A stretch of 64,000 nucleotides of DNA, from assembly GCF_017168195.1 (NCBI RefSeq), contig NZ_JADNYL010000001.1:1178001-1242000 (forward strand), in the 5' to 3' direction. Positions 17,786 to 27,342 of the stretch are shown here, piece by piece. The notes beneath the pieces are model-generated. The model worked only from the letters and a program-made list of their open reading frames with translations. It was not told the origin of the DNA and ran no database searches. This DNA comes from Thalassotalea sp. G2M2-11. Lineage in GTDB: Bacteria > Pseudomonadota > Gammaproteobacteria > Enterobacterales > Alteromonadaceae. Positions within the stretch are counted from its first letter, which is position 1. Each line of letters begins with the position of its first letter. Both the position numbers and the translations under genes were made by a program.

Positions 17786-19891
17786 CTAAGGCAGCATTGG
17801 ATGATAAATCGCTCGAATATCTGCTTGTGGAGATTCTGCCATCGTGAGTAATAACTCATTGGTTTTATTTATTTTTGTGATGGAAGTTTGACTATTAAAT
17901 AAATTTCTGGGTACTTGATGTAACGGTATGGTGATATTTTGCTGAAAGTCATAAAAACTGATCAGATAATGTTTGTTGTGTCTTTGACTGAAGTACACGC
18001 CTTCAGGGTGATATTCCCAAGAATATGTCGCTTTGAAATTTTGATCACTAATAATCGCTAAAGGCTGACTGGTATCATCTGAAAGCTCTTTTTGCCATAA
18101 GCCTTTTTGTGTTTGGGTATACACTAACGTTGTCGGGGAAGTCATTACACCATAGCGACTACCATCATAAGTGATCCGACGACTATGACCAGTTTTGATA
18201 TCGATAAGGTGTAAGTCTGTGTATTCTTTCTCGTATACGGCTGAGATAATAGCATCATCTTGCCAGCTCCAAGTAGGCCGGTTATGTTCATTATGCTGAC
18301 TTGGGACAACAGAAAGCGTTTTTGTGGTTAAATCATAAATATATATTTTGTCTCCTTGTTCATCTTCAATAGGAGCCAAAAAGGCGATTTTATTGCCATT
18401 ATGTGACCATCTTGGGTAGCGGATATTATGTTGTAAATCGGTTATTTGCTGTCGGTTTTTTCCATCAGTATCGCTTATCCATAGTTCATAATGGCCTGAT
18501 TCATTAGACACATAGGCGACCTTATCACTCTTAGGAGAGTAGTGAGGGTATTGATGGCTAAATTTTGAGACAATAATTGGAAAAGGTGTCGATGCGATAT
18601 CACTATCAAGCGATAAACTGGCTAAATGGTATTTTTCAGTACGCTGTTGGTAGAATAATTGACCACTTTGTTTGGCAAAGCTTGGGTAACTAAAGCCATC
18701 AAGCTGTAAATCTTGGGTTTTACCTGAGTTAATGTCAACACTAAAACCACGTCTGATATCGGCTTGTTGAGAACCAAAAACCAGTTTGTCGCCGTTTGGG
18801 TGCCAAGTTAAACCAACGATATCTTCTTCACCAAAGGTTAATTGTGTCGCTTGTTTACTTGCTAAGTCGACTAAAAAAATATTTTCATTAAAACGATTAA
18901 CGCGACGAGTGACTGCAATGGTTTTGCCATCAGGTGAGAAGCTAAAGTCTCGGTCTTTATAACCACAATCAAATTGACAAGAAAATCGAACTGCTTGGCT
19001 ATTATCTTTTGTTAAATCAACGAAATAAACTCCGCTGTTTTCTGCTGGTGACATGTAACCGTGGAAAGCTAAGGTTTTATCATCAGGAGAAATATCCACA
19101 TAGTAATAGCCCCCAACAAGTGGGCAGTTAGCAACAACCTTTTCTTGATGGGTTTGCATTTTGAGTTGGATCACTTGGCAACTTTTTTTAGCGCGATCTT
19201 TACGGGCAAAAAACAGAAACCGCCCATCGTTACTCCACACTGAGTGGCCCACATAGGCTTTACCAAATGTGAGCTGCTTTGGCGGCAATTGCGGATTTTC
19301 CAGATCTTTAAGATAGAGGTTGCCAGATGTTTGTGGGCTCAACCATTTAAATACGACTTGTTTACCATCGGGGGAAGGAGCGGTAAATAATTCGATACCT
19401 GGATAGGTGGTAATTTGACTGATTTGATTCTTTTCTGGTGGTAATTCACTACCATAAAAGTTAAATATAACTACCGCAAGAAATACTACAGCGATGATTG
19501 AACCAAGAATACCTCGCTGATACTGAGGTGAATTTTCGGTTTTTTCTTCAGGTACTGCTTGCAAGTTTTCAGGTTTAATTAGTAGCCGATAACCCACTTT
19601 TCTAATGGTTTCGATCACATCCTGTTGAGCTTCATCACAGCCTTTTAAATGTTGACGCAAATGCCAAATTGCATTGGTTAATGCTTTCTCACCTACGTAA
19701 GCATTGCCTTGCCATACTTGCTCGATAAGCTCTTCTCGGGGAACAACTCGCGGATAATGTTGAGCCAGATAGCAAATAACGTCAATAAACTTTGGTTGAA
19801 TTGATTGTTTTTCTTGATGATCAAATTCGATGGCATATTCCATCGGGATGATCTGACAATTGCCTATCTTGAAGGGGTGCTCAAAATTCAT
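17786..19891 (-). CDS. Membrane-bound winged-helix regulator with PD40/TolB-like sensor domain
   Basis: CadC/ToxR-like one-component regulator of 701 residues. An OmpR-type winged-helix DNA-binding domain (about 5-107, ending VIETIRKVGYRLL) lies in the cytoplasm. It is followed by a linker, one membrane segment (about 128-147) and a long periplasmic part of repeated PD40 (TolB-like propeller) units: APSPDGKQVVFKW, SPDDKTLAFHG, SPDGKTIAVTR, SHNGNKIAFLAP. The direction and domain order imply that a periplasmic signal or protein contact controls transcription. It is divergent from the TonB receptor gene at 20309, a likely target. The ligand is unknown. Confidence 0.88.
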   Translation of the reverse strand: MNFEHPFKIGNCQIIPMEYAIEFDHQEKQSIQPKFIDVICYLAQHYPRVVPREELIEQVWQGNAYVGEKALTNAIWHLRQHLKGCDEAQQDVIETIRKVGYRLLIKPENLQAVPEEKTENSPQYQRGILGSIIAVVFLAVVIFNFYGSELPPEKNQISQITTYPGIELFTAPSPDGKQVVFKWLSPQTSGNLYLKDLENPQLPPKQLTFGKAYVGHSVWSNDGRFLFFARKDRAKKSCQVIQLKMQTHQEKVVANCPLVGGYYYVDISPDDKTLAFHGYMSPAENSGVYFVDLTKDNSQAVRFSCQFDCGYKDRDFSFSPDGKTIAVTRRVNRFNENIFLVDLASKQATQLTFGEEDIVGLTWHPNGDKLVFGSQQADIRRGFSVDINSGKTQDLQLDGFSYPSFAKQSGQLFYQQRTEKYHLASLSLDSDIASTPFPIIVSKFSHQYPHYSPKSDKVAYVSNESGHYELWISDTDGKNRQQITDLQHNIRYPRWSHNGNKIAFLAPIEDEQGDKIYIYDLTTKTLSVVPSQHNEHNRPTWSWQDDAIISAVYEKEYTDLHLIDIKTGHSRRITYDGSRYGVMTSPTTLVYTQTQKGLWQKELSDDTSQPLAIISDQNFKATYSWEYHPEGVYFSQRHNKHYLISFYDFQQNITIPLHQVPRNLFNSQTSITKINKTNELLLTMAESPQADIRAIYHPMLP

Positions 19892-20238
19892 AGGTGCTTA
19901 ACAGTGACCTTTTAGTATTTTCACTAGACAGCAGAGAGTAAAAAGATAATTTATCATAGCGATTCCATGCGGGTCATTCAATGAAAATAAGCAATGAACC
20001 TTAAAATATTTTTGCGATTGAAGTCACTTTTTCTGAAATGAGAAAAATAATGTGGTTTTTGTAAGATATTGATAAAAGAAATAAAACCAAGAATAGATAT
20101 TAAAAAGAGATAGAATCGACAGCGAAATGATTGTAGTTGTCACAAGGTAAAGATACAACCAAATTGGCAACAAGGTATGTTGCTCGCTTGAAATTAAATT
20201 TATCAACCTATGAGTTGTACTCAGGTCGCTAAGTTTAA

Positions 20239-20266
20239 TTGACTAACACTAAGATAAAAACATAAC
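20239..20266 (+). promoter_or_regulatory. Possible promoter in the 417-base divergent gap before the TonB receptor
   Basis: TTGACT (20239-20244) and CATAAC (20261-20266) with a 16-base spacer lie about 40 bases upstream of the receptor ATG at 20309, which has a GGAGA ribosome site. The rest of the gap (19892-20238) is AT-rich; I see no gene, no Fur box and no clear repeat in it. The regulator's own promoter must also lie there. Confidence 0.45.
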
Positions 20267-20308
20267 AATAAAAACCTGTGATCATTTTTTGAGAATGTCG
20301 GAGAAAAC

Positions 20309-23300
20309 ATGAAAAAGTCCATAATAACTATAGCGATACAATCTGCTATATTCAGTTCTACCTTCGCAATATCGGCAAATACCTTTGCCCAATCGCTTGA
20401 TGAAGTTGCCCGTCCTGCCCAAGATACAAAAACCACTACAAAAAAAGTAGAAAAAGAGGATGCTACAGAAAAAATCACGGTAACAGGTTCGCGTTTACGA
20501 CGTGACAGCTTTAGTGTTGCTACACCATTAGCTACCATGGATAGAGAAGCGATTGAAGATACTGGCATTGTGTCACTTTCCGATATATTGATTGATGAGC
20601 TTCCGCAAATTTCAGAAGGCAGCAGTAATAGTAATACACAATCTAGTGTGCAAAATACTGGGCTTTCTACCATTGATCTGCGCGAATTAGGTACCAACCG
20701 TACCTTAACGTTAGTGGACGGTCGCCGAGTAGTTTCTAATAGTTATAGCGGTAATTATGTTAGCTTGAGTACGATCCCATCAGGTATGGTTGATCGTGTT
20801 GAAGTGATCACCGGTGGTGCTTCTGCGGCTTATGGCTCTGATGCAATCGCTGGGGTGGTCAATATAATTACCAAACAAAATACCGAAGGCTTTTCATTTA
20901 AAGCTCGTGGTGGTGAATCAGATGCTGGCGGTGCAAGAGAGTATGGATTGGATGCTGACTATGGTACCGACTTTTCAGATGGTCGAGGTTATTTGTTTTT
21001 AGCATCAAGCTATGATCGTGAGTTTGGCTTAGATTTTAAAGATAGAAAACGTGCTCAGCTGCAAGACAGTTGGGATTATGATGATGAGTTAATGTGTAAC
21101 TTAATGCAGACGGAATCTGGCGATCAATGTATGCGTGATATTACGCAAGCCGATTGGCGGAGTCTAAGTGATTCAATTCCTGGTGGGGTGTTTGATGAAA
21201 AAAGCAGTACCCGCCCAGATGCTGGCTTTTGGTATGATGGAAATGGTTTAAGAAACGATTGGCATGAAGAACGCTATGGTATTAATACAAACCAGTTTGT
21301 AAAGTTGCGTGTTCCTGATGAAAAAGCTTCTGCTGCGGTTAAAGTTGATTATGATCTAACTGATGATGTGATGTTTTATGGTCAATTACAATATAGCTAC
21401 AACCGTTCAATCAATCATAAGTCACCAGAAAGTGAAGATGAATGCGATAAGATCGTCACCCATGATATTGCCAGCGGAGAATTTGGTGAAGATTGTATTG
21501 GCAGAATTCCGAAAAACAACCCGTTTATGCCTGAAGAAATTCGTGAACAAGCAAGCTCTCGTGGGGTCAAATGGGATAGAAATTTTGCTGAGGTTGGTAA
21601 CATTATTACTGACAATACCCGTCGAACAATTCGCTCTTGGGCTGGGTTACAAGGCACTATGTTAGATAGCGAATGGGATTGGGATTTATCGGTAGGTTTT
21701 GGTAAGTTTGAACAAAAACAACGACGTTTCAATGAGCTGTATGTAGCGAATGTACGTAATGCGTTAAATGTTGAAGATGATGGTAATGGCGGTTACCAGT
21801 GTGTGGATGAAACTGCCCGTAGCCAAGGTTGTGTGCCGTTAAATTTATTTGGTGAAGGGGCTATTTCTGCCGAAGCTGCTGATTATATTCGTGCCAACCC
21901 TAACATAAACACCACCATAGAACAGTTTAATGTCTTAGGTTATATGGCGGGTGATTTATTTGAAATGCCTGCAGGCAAGGTCGCGTCTGTATTTGGTTTT
22001 GAATACCGTAAAGACACACAAGAGGTGAATACCAATGTACCCGAAGGCGGAGTAACATTTAACTATGTACCTGATTTTAAAGGTGACTTAAGTGTTGCGG
22101 AAGTATTTGCTGAAGCTTCTTTTCCGTTATTAAAAGATGTTGAAGGCGCGAAAAACTTATCTGCAGAAGTCTCTGTACGTTTGGCGGAATACGATCTCGA
22201 TAATATCGATTTAGTACAAAGTTATAAAACTGGTTTAGTTTGGGAGCCAGTTGAAGGTTATGCAGTTCGAGCTAACTGGGCACGGGCACAACGTGCACCA
22301 ACTATAACTGAAGCCATGTCTCCACCGCGTGGTGATTACGATTCTTTTGATGATCTTTGTGATGGGGTAACGGCGACTTCGACCGGAGCTGGCCATGAAA
22401 ATTGTCGTCAAGTAGCCGGTATTGCCGCTACGATCGCTACCGATGGTGTGTTTGAAGATGAGAATAATGGTTACTCACCGAATGTGGGTAATGAGGATTT
22501 ATTTGAAGAAACCGCAGACACCGTCACACTTGGTATGACCATGGCGCCAGCTTTTCTTGACGGCTTTAGAATGGCAATCGATTATTATGATATCTCGATT
22601 GAAGATGCGATCACTTCATTTGGCAATGAAGATATTATCGAATTTTGTTATAACTCATCGATGGAATTTGGTAGCAGTAATTCATTTTGTAACGACGTAC
22701 AACGTGACCCAAGTGATGGTCAAATCACAGGGGTAATGCAACGTTTGTATAACCAAGATGAAATTAGTACCAGTGGTTATGATCTGGCAGCTGAGTACCG
22801 CTTCGATTTAAACGATAATGGCAGAATTAAAATAAAGGCTGATTGGACACATGTGATCAGCTACGAAGAAACCAAAACATCACCAGATGGGCAATATAGC
22901 AAGGATTATACTGGCTCATTGTCAGCTGATGTCTTTGAAGACGCTGCAAGTGCTTCTGTAACTTGGTATAAAGATAGCTGGCGTGTGCGCTGGAGCATGA
23001 AATATAAAAGTGAAGTGATTTCAAGCAAATCACGCTACGATGAATTTTATGAGCCTTTAGACGAAAATGGTCGTGGCGGTATTATTCCTGAATATCAAGC
23101 CGCTTGTGCTGAAGATTCAACAGTGTGTGTGGATGATCCAGAAACACCATATCAGTTATTCTTACCTTCTTATGTGCGTAATGACGTATCTGTTTCATAC
23201 AGCACTGATTTAAACAGTGGTGCAGAGCTACGCCTATTCGGTGGTATCAATAATGTATTTGATAACAATGGTCCGTTCATTTTAGGTGGTCGAGGTAATT

Positions 23301-23365
23301 ACGACAGTGCCTATGGTGGCGGAAAAGGGCGCTTCTTCTATGCCGGTGCTCAAATCAAATTTTAA
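20309..23365 (+). CDS. Large TonB-dependent outer-membrane receptor
   Basis: Outer-membrane active-transport receptor of 1018 residues. Signal peptide with MKKSIITIAIQ and cleavage near TFAQS; an acidic/Lys-rich linker; TonB box-like EKITVTGSR (about 52-60); plug domain (about 65-190) with DLRELGTNRTLTLVDGRR, and VEVITGGASAAYGSDAIAGVVNIITK; then the beta barrel, ending in Phe after FFYAGAQIKF. This plug type is common in Alteromonadales and Xanthomonadales receptors for sugars or peptides. No Fur box was seen, so iron is unlikely. Its neighbours, a PD40 regulator and a secreted phosphatase, suggest a dedicated uptake module. Confidence 0.92.
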   Translation: MKKSIITIAIQSAIFSSTFAISANTFAQSLDEVARPAQDTKTTTKKVEKEDATEKITVTGSRLRRDSFSVATPLATMDREAIEDTGIVSLSDILIDELPQISEGSSNSNTQSSVQNTGLSTIDLRELGTNRTLTLVDGRRVVSNSYSGNYVSLSTIPSGMVDRVEVITGGASAAYGSDAIAGVVNIITKQNTEGFSFKARGGESDAGGAREYGLDADYGTDFSDGRGYLFLASSYDREFGLDFKDRKRAQLQDSWDYDDELMCNLMQTESGDQCMRDITQADWRSLSDSIPGGVFDEKSSTRPDAGFWYDGNGLRNDWHEERYGINTNQFVKLRVPDEKASAAVKVDYDLTDDVMFYGQLQYSYNRSINHKSPESEDECDKIVTHDIASGEFGEDCIGRIPKNNPFMPEEIREQASSRGVKWDRNFAEVGNIITDNTRRTIRSWAGLQGTMLDSEWDWDLSVGFGKFEQKQRRFNELYVANVRNALNVEDDGNGGYQCVDETARSQGCVPLNLFGEGAISAEAADYIRANPNINTTIEQFNVLGYMAGDLFEMPAGKVASVFGFEYRKDTQEVNTNVPEGGVTFNYVPDFKGDLSVAEVFAEASFPLLKDVEGAKNLSAEVSVRLAEYDLDNIDLVQSYKTGLVWEPVEGYAVRANWARAQRAPTITEAMSPPRGDYDSFDDLCDGVTATSTGAGHENCRQVAGIAATIATDGVFEDENNGYSPNVGNEDLFEETADTVTLGMTMAPAFLDGFRMAIDYYDISIEDAITSFGNEDIIEFCYNSSMEFGSSNSFCNDVQRDPSDGQITGVMQRLYNQDEISTSGYDLAAEYRFDLNDNGRIKIKADWTHVISYEETKTSPDGQYSKDYTGSLSADVFEDAASASVTWYKDSWRVRWSMKYKSEVISSKSRYDEFYEPLDENGRGGIIPEYQAACAEDSTVCVDDPETPYQLFLPSYVRNDVSVSYSTDLNSGAELRLFGGINNVFDNNGPFILGGRGNYDSAYGGGKGRFFYAGAQIKF

Positions 23366-23397
23366 TCGTTTTCTCCCTACGGGCAACTGCCCCTAAG

Positions 23398-23423
23398 CTA
23401 GTTTCACAGGGAAGTGAAACTAG
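23398..23423 (+). terminator. Hairpin downstream of the TonB receptor gene
   Basis: A perfect 10-base stem (ctagtttcac / gtgaaactag) with a 6-base loop, 33 bases after the receptor stop. It is preceded by a smaller hairpin, gggcaactgccc. There is no T-run, so it may be a processing or stabilising hairpin rather than a full terminator; the phosphatase gene 70 bases downstream could still be cotranscribed. Confidence 0.55.
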
Positions 23424-23494
23424 TTGAGGTACGGATACCATGTGTTATCACACGGATGTGCTCCCTTTTCTTCTTGGTTGGATAGTTATCAATA

Positions 23495-24607
23495 ATGCTA
23501 AAGCTTAATTTTTTTGTCAGTGCGTTTTATTGTAGTTTGTGTGTAATGATGAATGTGGCAAGTGTTCACGCAAATGAGCAGAGCCTTAAAGTGCCTAAAA
23601 TGGTGATTGAAGATGGGCCTTATGTCTTTAAAGAACAAAGTGGTTTGGCAGCCGTTGGGTTTTGTAACGATACACTGTATCACCAAAAATTAACTGGGAC
23701 TTTACCGCTTAAGTTAACCCATTGTCGTGATGATATGATTCTTGATCGGGTTAACTTTACTGAGCAAGAGGTTTTGGAATTTAACGGAGACTTTCAAGTA
23801 GTTGCTACTAGTGACTTTCATGGTCAATATGATTTGATGAAAACACTGTTAGAGAATAATGGGGTGATTGACCAGCAAGGACATTGGCAATTTAAAAATG
23901 GCCATTTCGTTATTACGGGTGATGTTTTTGATCGAGGTGATAAAGTCACAGAAATATTATGGTTCCTCTATCGTTTAGAACAAGAAGCTGAGCAAGCGGG
24001 GGGAAAATTACATTTATTATTGGGGAATCATGAAGTCATGGTTTTAAATGGCGATTTGCGCTATTTGCACCCTAAGTATGTTGCTGTCGCACATCGATTA
24101 AAGCATTCTTTTGAACATTTATATGGTAAAGGTACTGTATTAGGTGATTGGCTGAGAACTAAACCAGTGCTAGTAAAAGTTAATAATATGCTATTTGCTC
24201 ATGGCGGTTTTCATCCATCTTTAGCGCAAGAAAAGCGCTCCCTTAAAGATATTAATCAAGTATTTAAGCATAATTTAGTTAAAGCTGAGCTTGATCAGGA
24301 ACGAAGTGGCTGGGCGCAATATTTACATAAAACCAATGGCCCGATTTGGTATCGAGGATACTTTAAAGACAATGGGGCAAGTTCTGCTGAAATTGATTTA
24401 TTGTTATCACATTTTGATATTGATCATTTAGTGGTCGGACATACGTCGCAAAAACAAGTAGAAACACGTTATCAAGGCCGAGTGATTGCTATTGATTCAA
24501 GCATTAAACGTGGTAAATATGGCGAGTTATTGATGGTTGATGGTGATCAAATGTGGCGTGCTACTCTCAGGGGAGACAAGTTGCCATTAATGATAAAAAA
24601 TCATTGA
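23495..24607 (+). CDS. Secreted PPP-type metallophosphatase (Shewanella-like phosphatase type)
   Basis: Calcineurin-like phosphatase of 370 residues with a signal peptide (hydrophobic stretch to about 26, ending SVHANE). PPP-family metal-binding motifs are complete: SDFHGQ (Asp107, His109), GDVFDRGD (Asp143, Asp146, Arg147), GNHE (Asn178, His179), AHGG (His236) and VVGHTSQ near the C terminus. The arrangement resembles the cold-active Shewanella tyrosine phosphatase and the eukaryotic 'Shelph' phosphatases. It would act in the periplasm or outside. The position, 129 bases behind the TonB receptor on the same strand, suggests that it works on a phosphorylated substrate or product of that uptake path; this is inference. 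Confidence 0.85.
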   Translation: MLKLNFFVSAFYCSLCVMMNVASVHANEQSLKVPKMVIEDGPYVFKEQSGLAAVGFCNDTLYHQKLTGTLPLKLTHCRDDMILDRVNFTEQEVLEFNGDFQVVATSDFHGQYDLMKTLLENNGVIDQQGHWQFKNGHFVITGDVFDRGDKVTEILWFLYRLEQEAEQAGGKLHLLLGNHEVMVLNGDLRYLHPKYVAVAHRLKHSFEHLYGKGTVLGDWLRTKPVLVKVNNMLFAHGGFHPSLAQEKRSLKDINQVFKHNLVKAELDQERSGWAQYLHKTNGPIWYRGYFKDNGASSAEIDLLLSHFDIDHLVVGHTSQKQVETRYQGRVIAIDSSIKRGKYGELLMVDGDQMWRATLRGDKLPLMIKNH

Positions 24608-24737
24608 GAAAATTTTTTAATTGCCTACTCTTTGCTAAAATAGTTATTAATGTACTTGGGATAAGATAAGTTAAGCGTTGTTATACTATGTTTGTTAACG
24701 CTTTGAAATAATAGCTCAAATAGGCAAGTGAGGTGGT

Positions 24738-25115
24738 ATGCTACTAAAAGTTACTGGGATATTTTTTGTCGCTCTGGCCACCTTAGGTGCTTTCCTACCG
24801 TTATTACCGACTACGCCATTTGTGCTCGTTGCTGCGGCTTGTTTTGCCAAATCTTCACCTAAGATGCATAAAATGCTATTAGCAAATAAAATCTTTGGCC
24901 CATTAATTTATCATTGGCAACAATCGCGTAGCATTCCTAAACGAGCCAAAATTATCGCTCTAACATCAATGATCATAGCTGGTGCGTGGTCTTGCTATAT
25001 AATGGAAAGTACAGCCTTACGCTTATTAGTTGTAGTGTTAATCGCAGGGCCATTTATTTTTCTTTCACGTTTGCCTATCTCGAATGGTAATACACCTATT
25101 GCCGCTAAAGACTAA
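24738..25115 (+). CDS. ybaN: YbaN-family (DUF454) inner-membrane protein
   Basis: A 125-residue membrane protein with about four hydrophobic segments and the characteristic LGAFLPLLPTTPFVLVAAACFAKSSP motif of the DUF454/YbaN family; function unknown. The ATG is preceded by a G-rich AGGTGG. The stop codon overlaps the convergent TonB receptor stop by 4 bases. An imperfect inverted repeat (aagcgtt/aacgctt, about 24672-24702) lies in the 130-base gap upstream. Confidence 0.9.
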   Translation: MLLKVTGIFFVALATLGAFLPLLPTTPFVLVAAACFAKSSPKMHKMLLANKIFGPLIYHWQQSRSIPKRAKIIALTSMIIAGAWSCYIMESTALRLLVVVLIAGPFIFLSRLPISNGNTPIAAKD

Positions 25116-27241
25116 AATTGGTAATTTATTTCCAATAATAGTTGTTGGCCTGCAATCGGGTAGTCATCGGAAATTGTACTGGGGCTAGGTTCTTTAGCGT
25201 ATGCTTTATTAAGTATATTGCGAGCAATCAAACTGATGGATAAGTTAGGTAAAATATTTTTTCTTTCTAATTTACTATTGATTAATAAATAATTTGCTAA
25301 CGGTTTTCGCGTATCCGTTAGTGGACGTTTTCTATCCGCCAGCCATTTCATTTCAGTGTTAGCTACCCATAAGTCATTAAATTGCCAGTTCACTCCTAAG
25401 TAGGCCATCTGTGTTGGAACATCGGCAATATCATTATTATCTTCATCTTTGGCCTGTAAAAAAGAATAATTTGCATCAATACTAATATTGTCTTGAGGTT
25501 TCCATTTTAGCCAAAGCTCACCTCCTTGTCCTTTTTGCTCACCTGTGTTTTGTGCAATATTTACTTGTTCTTGTTCATCAAAAACAAAGGCGATGAGATC
25601 TTTTGCCTGATAAGAAAAAGCATTCAATGACATGACAAAGTTTTGGGTGATGAAATACTCAAGGTTAATGCCTGTTTCAATAGTATCAACAGACGCTGAA
25701 TGTAAGTCTGGGTTGCCAATACTCGCCGGGTTGTTTCTTGCGTATAATTGAGCGATAGACGGTGCTCTAAATGCCGAACCTGAAAAAACTTTCATTGTAA
25801 AATCGTCCGATATTTGCCAAATAACGCTTAACCTAGGGTTGGTTGTTGAACCAAAATCTGAGTACCTATCATGACGAATACCAAAAGTGAGTTGTAATTT
25901 TGGAGAGACTTGCCACTCATCCAGTAAAGATAAATATTTAAAATCTCGATTAATATCAGGTAAATAAATAAATGGAGTGCCAGTGACATCAGTTAACTCT
26001 CCAGATACCGATGCTTGGGTACCATCTAATATACTTGGGCCGAAGTTTTTTCGTTCACTGGTTCGATAGTATTGTTTTTCGTAGCCAAATTCCCAGCGAA
26101 ATAACTGTTTGTCTGTTAGGTCGAAGAGATGGGTTAATCTCATGGTGATTGAGCGGCTATCAGGGCTTGGAGTGCCGATAACACCATCTTCGAAAGTGGT
26201 AAGCCCGACAGGGTGAGTAAAGTTGATATTACCATCAGGGCCTACCGGAAGTAAGGTGCCGGCGGGAAACACTGTTAAATAGCTAGTTATTTTTTGAGTT
26301 TGATAATTAACTAATCCTGTTAACTCCCCAGGTACGAGGTGGCTAATATCTAATTTCATTTTAATTTGATCTGCGTATGTCGCACCAGAACCATCAGGAT
26401 CTAATGCTTGCGCTACGCCAGCACTATTACCATAGTCGAAATTTCGCCACGTATAATAATCTAAAGAGATGTTCTTATATTGCCATTTAGCCAGTAAGGT
26501 AAAAATCTCGTAATGTTCGTCAATAGGTCCCGGTGCCCGGGATGCTGATGTATTAAAAATACTATCAAAAACAGATTGTAAGTCAGAATTAACAACACGA
26601 TTTTTATCGTCATCAGATTGAGTATAATCAAAAGACCATTGAAAATAAGAATCGCCGATGTTGTTGCTACCACGAGCGAATAGGTCATAAGTATTAAAGC
26701 TTCCCCACCTCGCTCCTACTGTGGCTGGTATCTCGTTAGCTTCATATGACACAAGGTTGATTACTCCGGCAAAAGCATCAGCACCATAGATTGCAGAACC
26801 AGGACCTTTAATCACCTCAATACGCTTAAAGTTTGTTAATGGTAAATGCAGTCCGAGAAACAGACTATTATCTTGAATTGATTCGAATGGCTCTCCATCT
26901 ATAAGAAGCTTTATTTGTCCTGAACCATAACCTGATAATCCTCGAATGAAAAATTTCTTGTGACGATAATCAGCTTGTGATTTACCTGCATGTACGCCAG
27001 GGATACTTAACAAAACATCTGAAAGAAATCTCGCACCGGTTCTTTGCCATTCTTGGGCTGAAATGATCGTGACAGTTGCTGGGGCTCTACTGGTTTTTTG
27101 TTCAAAGCCTGAAGCGGCAGTGACCACCTGAATTTTCATCAACTCTTCGAGGCTTAATTCGAGGAGGTTATCGATATCACCCGCATAACTAAAGGAGGAA
27201 TAGCATGTTGCTGCGACAAATAATTTGTAAATATTATTCAT
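25112..27241 (-). CDS. TonB-dependent outer-membrane receptor
   Basis: Receptor of 709 residues with a signal peptide (to about residue 20, YAGD), an N-terminal LLELSLEELMKIQVVTAAS segment, a plug domain (about 50-165; KRIEVIKGPGSAIYGADAFAGVINLVS) and a 22-strand-type barrel ending LLLEINYQF. The LSLEELM start and the plug resemble the CirA/BtuB-like siderophore, heme or vitamin B12 receptors. No Fur box or riboswitch was seen in the 101-base gap upstream, so the ligand is open. It stands alone, convergent to ybaN. Confidence 0.9.
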   Translation of the reverse strand: MNNIYKLFVAATCYSSFSYAGDIDNLLELSLEELMKIQVVTAASGFEQKTSRAPATVTIISAQEWQRTGARFLSDVLLSIPGVHAGKSQADYRHKKFFIRGLSGYGSGQIKLLIDGEPFESIQDNSLFLGLHLPLTNFKRIEVIKGPGSAIYGADAFAGVINLVSYEANEIPATVGARWGSFNTYDLFARGSNNIGDSYFQWSFDYTQSDDDKNRVVNSDLQSVFDSIFNTSASRAPGPIDEHYEIFTLLAKWQYKNISLDYYTWRNFDYGNSAGVAQALDPDGSGATYADQIKMKLDISHLVPGELTGLVNYQTQKITSYLTVFPAGTLLPVGPDGNINFTHPVGLTTFEDGVIGTPSPDSRSITMRLTHLFDLTDKQLFRWEFGYEKQYYRTSERKNFGPSILDGTQASVSGELTDVTGTPFIYLPDINRDFKYLSLLDEWQVSPKLQLTFGIRHDRYSDFGSTTNPRLSVIWQISDDFTMKVFSGSAFRAPSIAQLYARNNPASIGNPDLHSASVDTIETGINLEYFITQNFVMSLNAFSYQAKDLIAFVFDEQEQVNIAQNTGEQKGQGGELWLKWKPQDNISIDANYSFLQAKDEDNNDIADVPTQMAYLGVNWQFNDLWVANTEMKWLADRKRPLTDTRKPLANYLLINSKLERKNILPNLSISLIARNILNKAYAKEPSPSTISDDYPIAGQQLLLEINYQF

Positions 27242-27342
27242 TGAGAATATTGCCCACTTTTATTAAGAAAGATGCGAACAACTTTAGCTTAGCAATAAAT
27301 AGTATCGACAGACAAAAGTTGTATCATCAAAGGCCGTGTGTT

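Noticed and set aside
20221..20697. 158-residue minus-strand frame opposite the TonB receptor start
   Set aside because: It is the reverse of the conserved signal peptide and plug region, with low-complexity Ser/Val composition.
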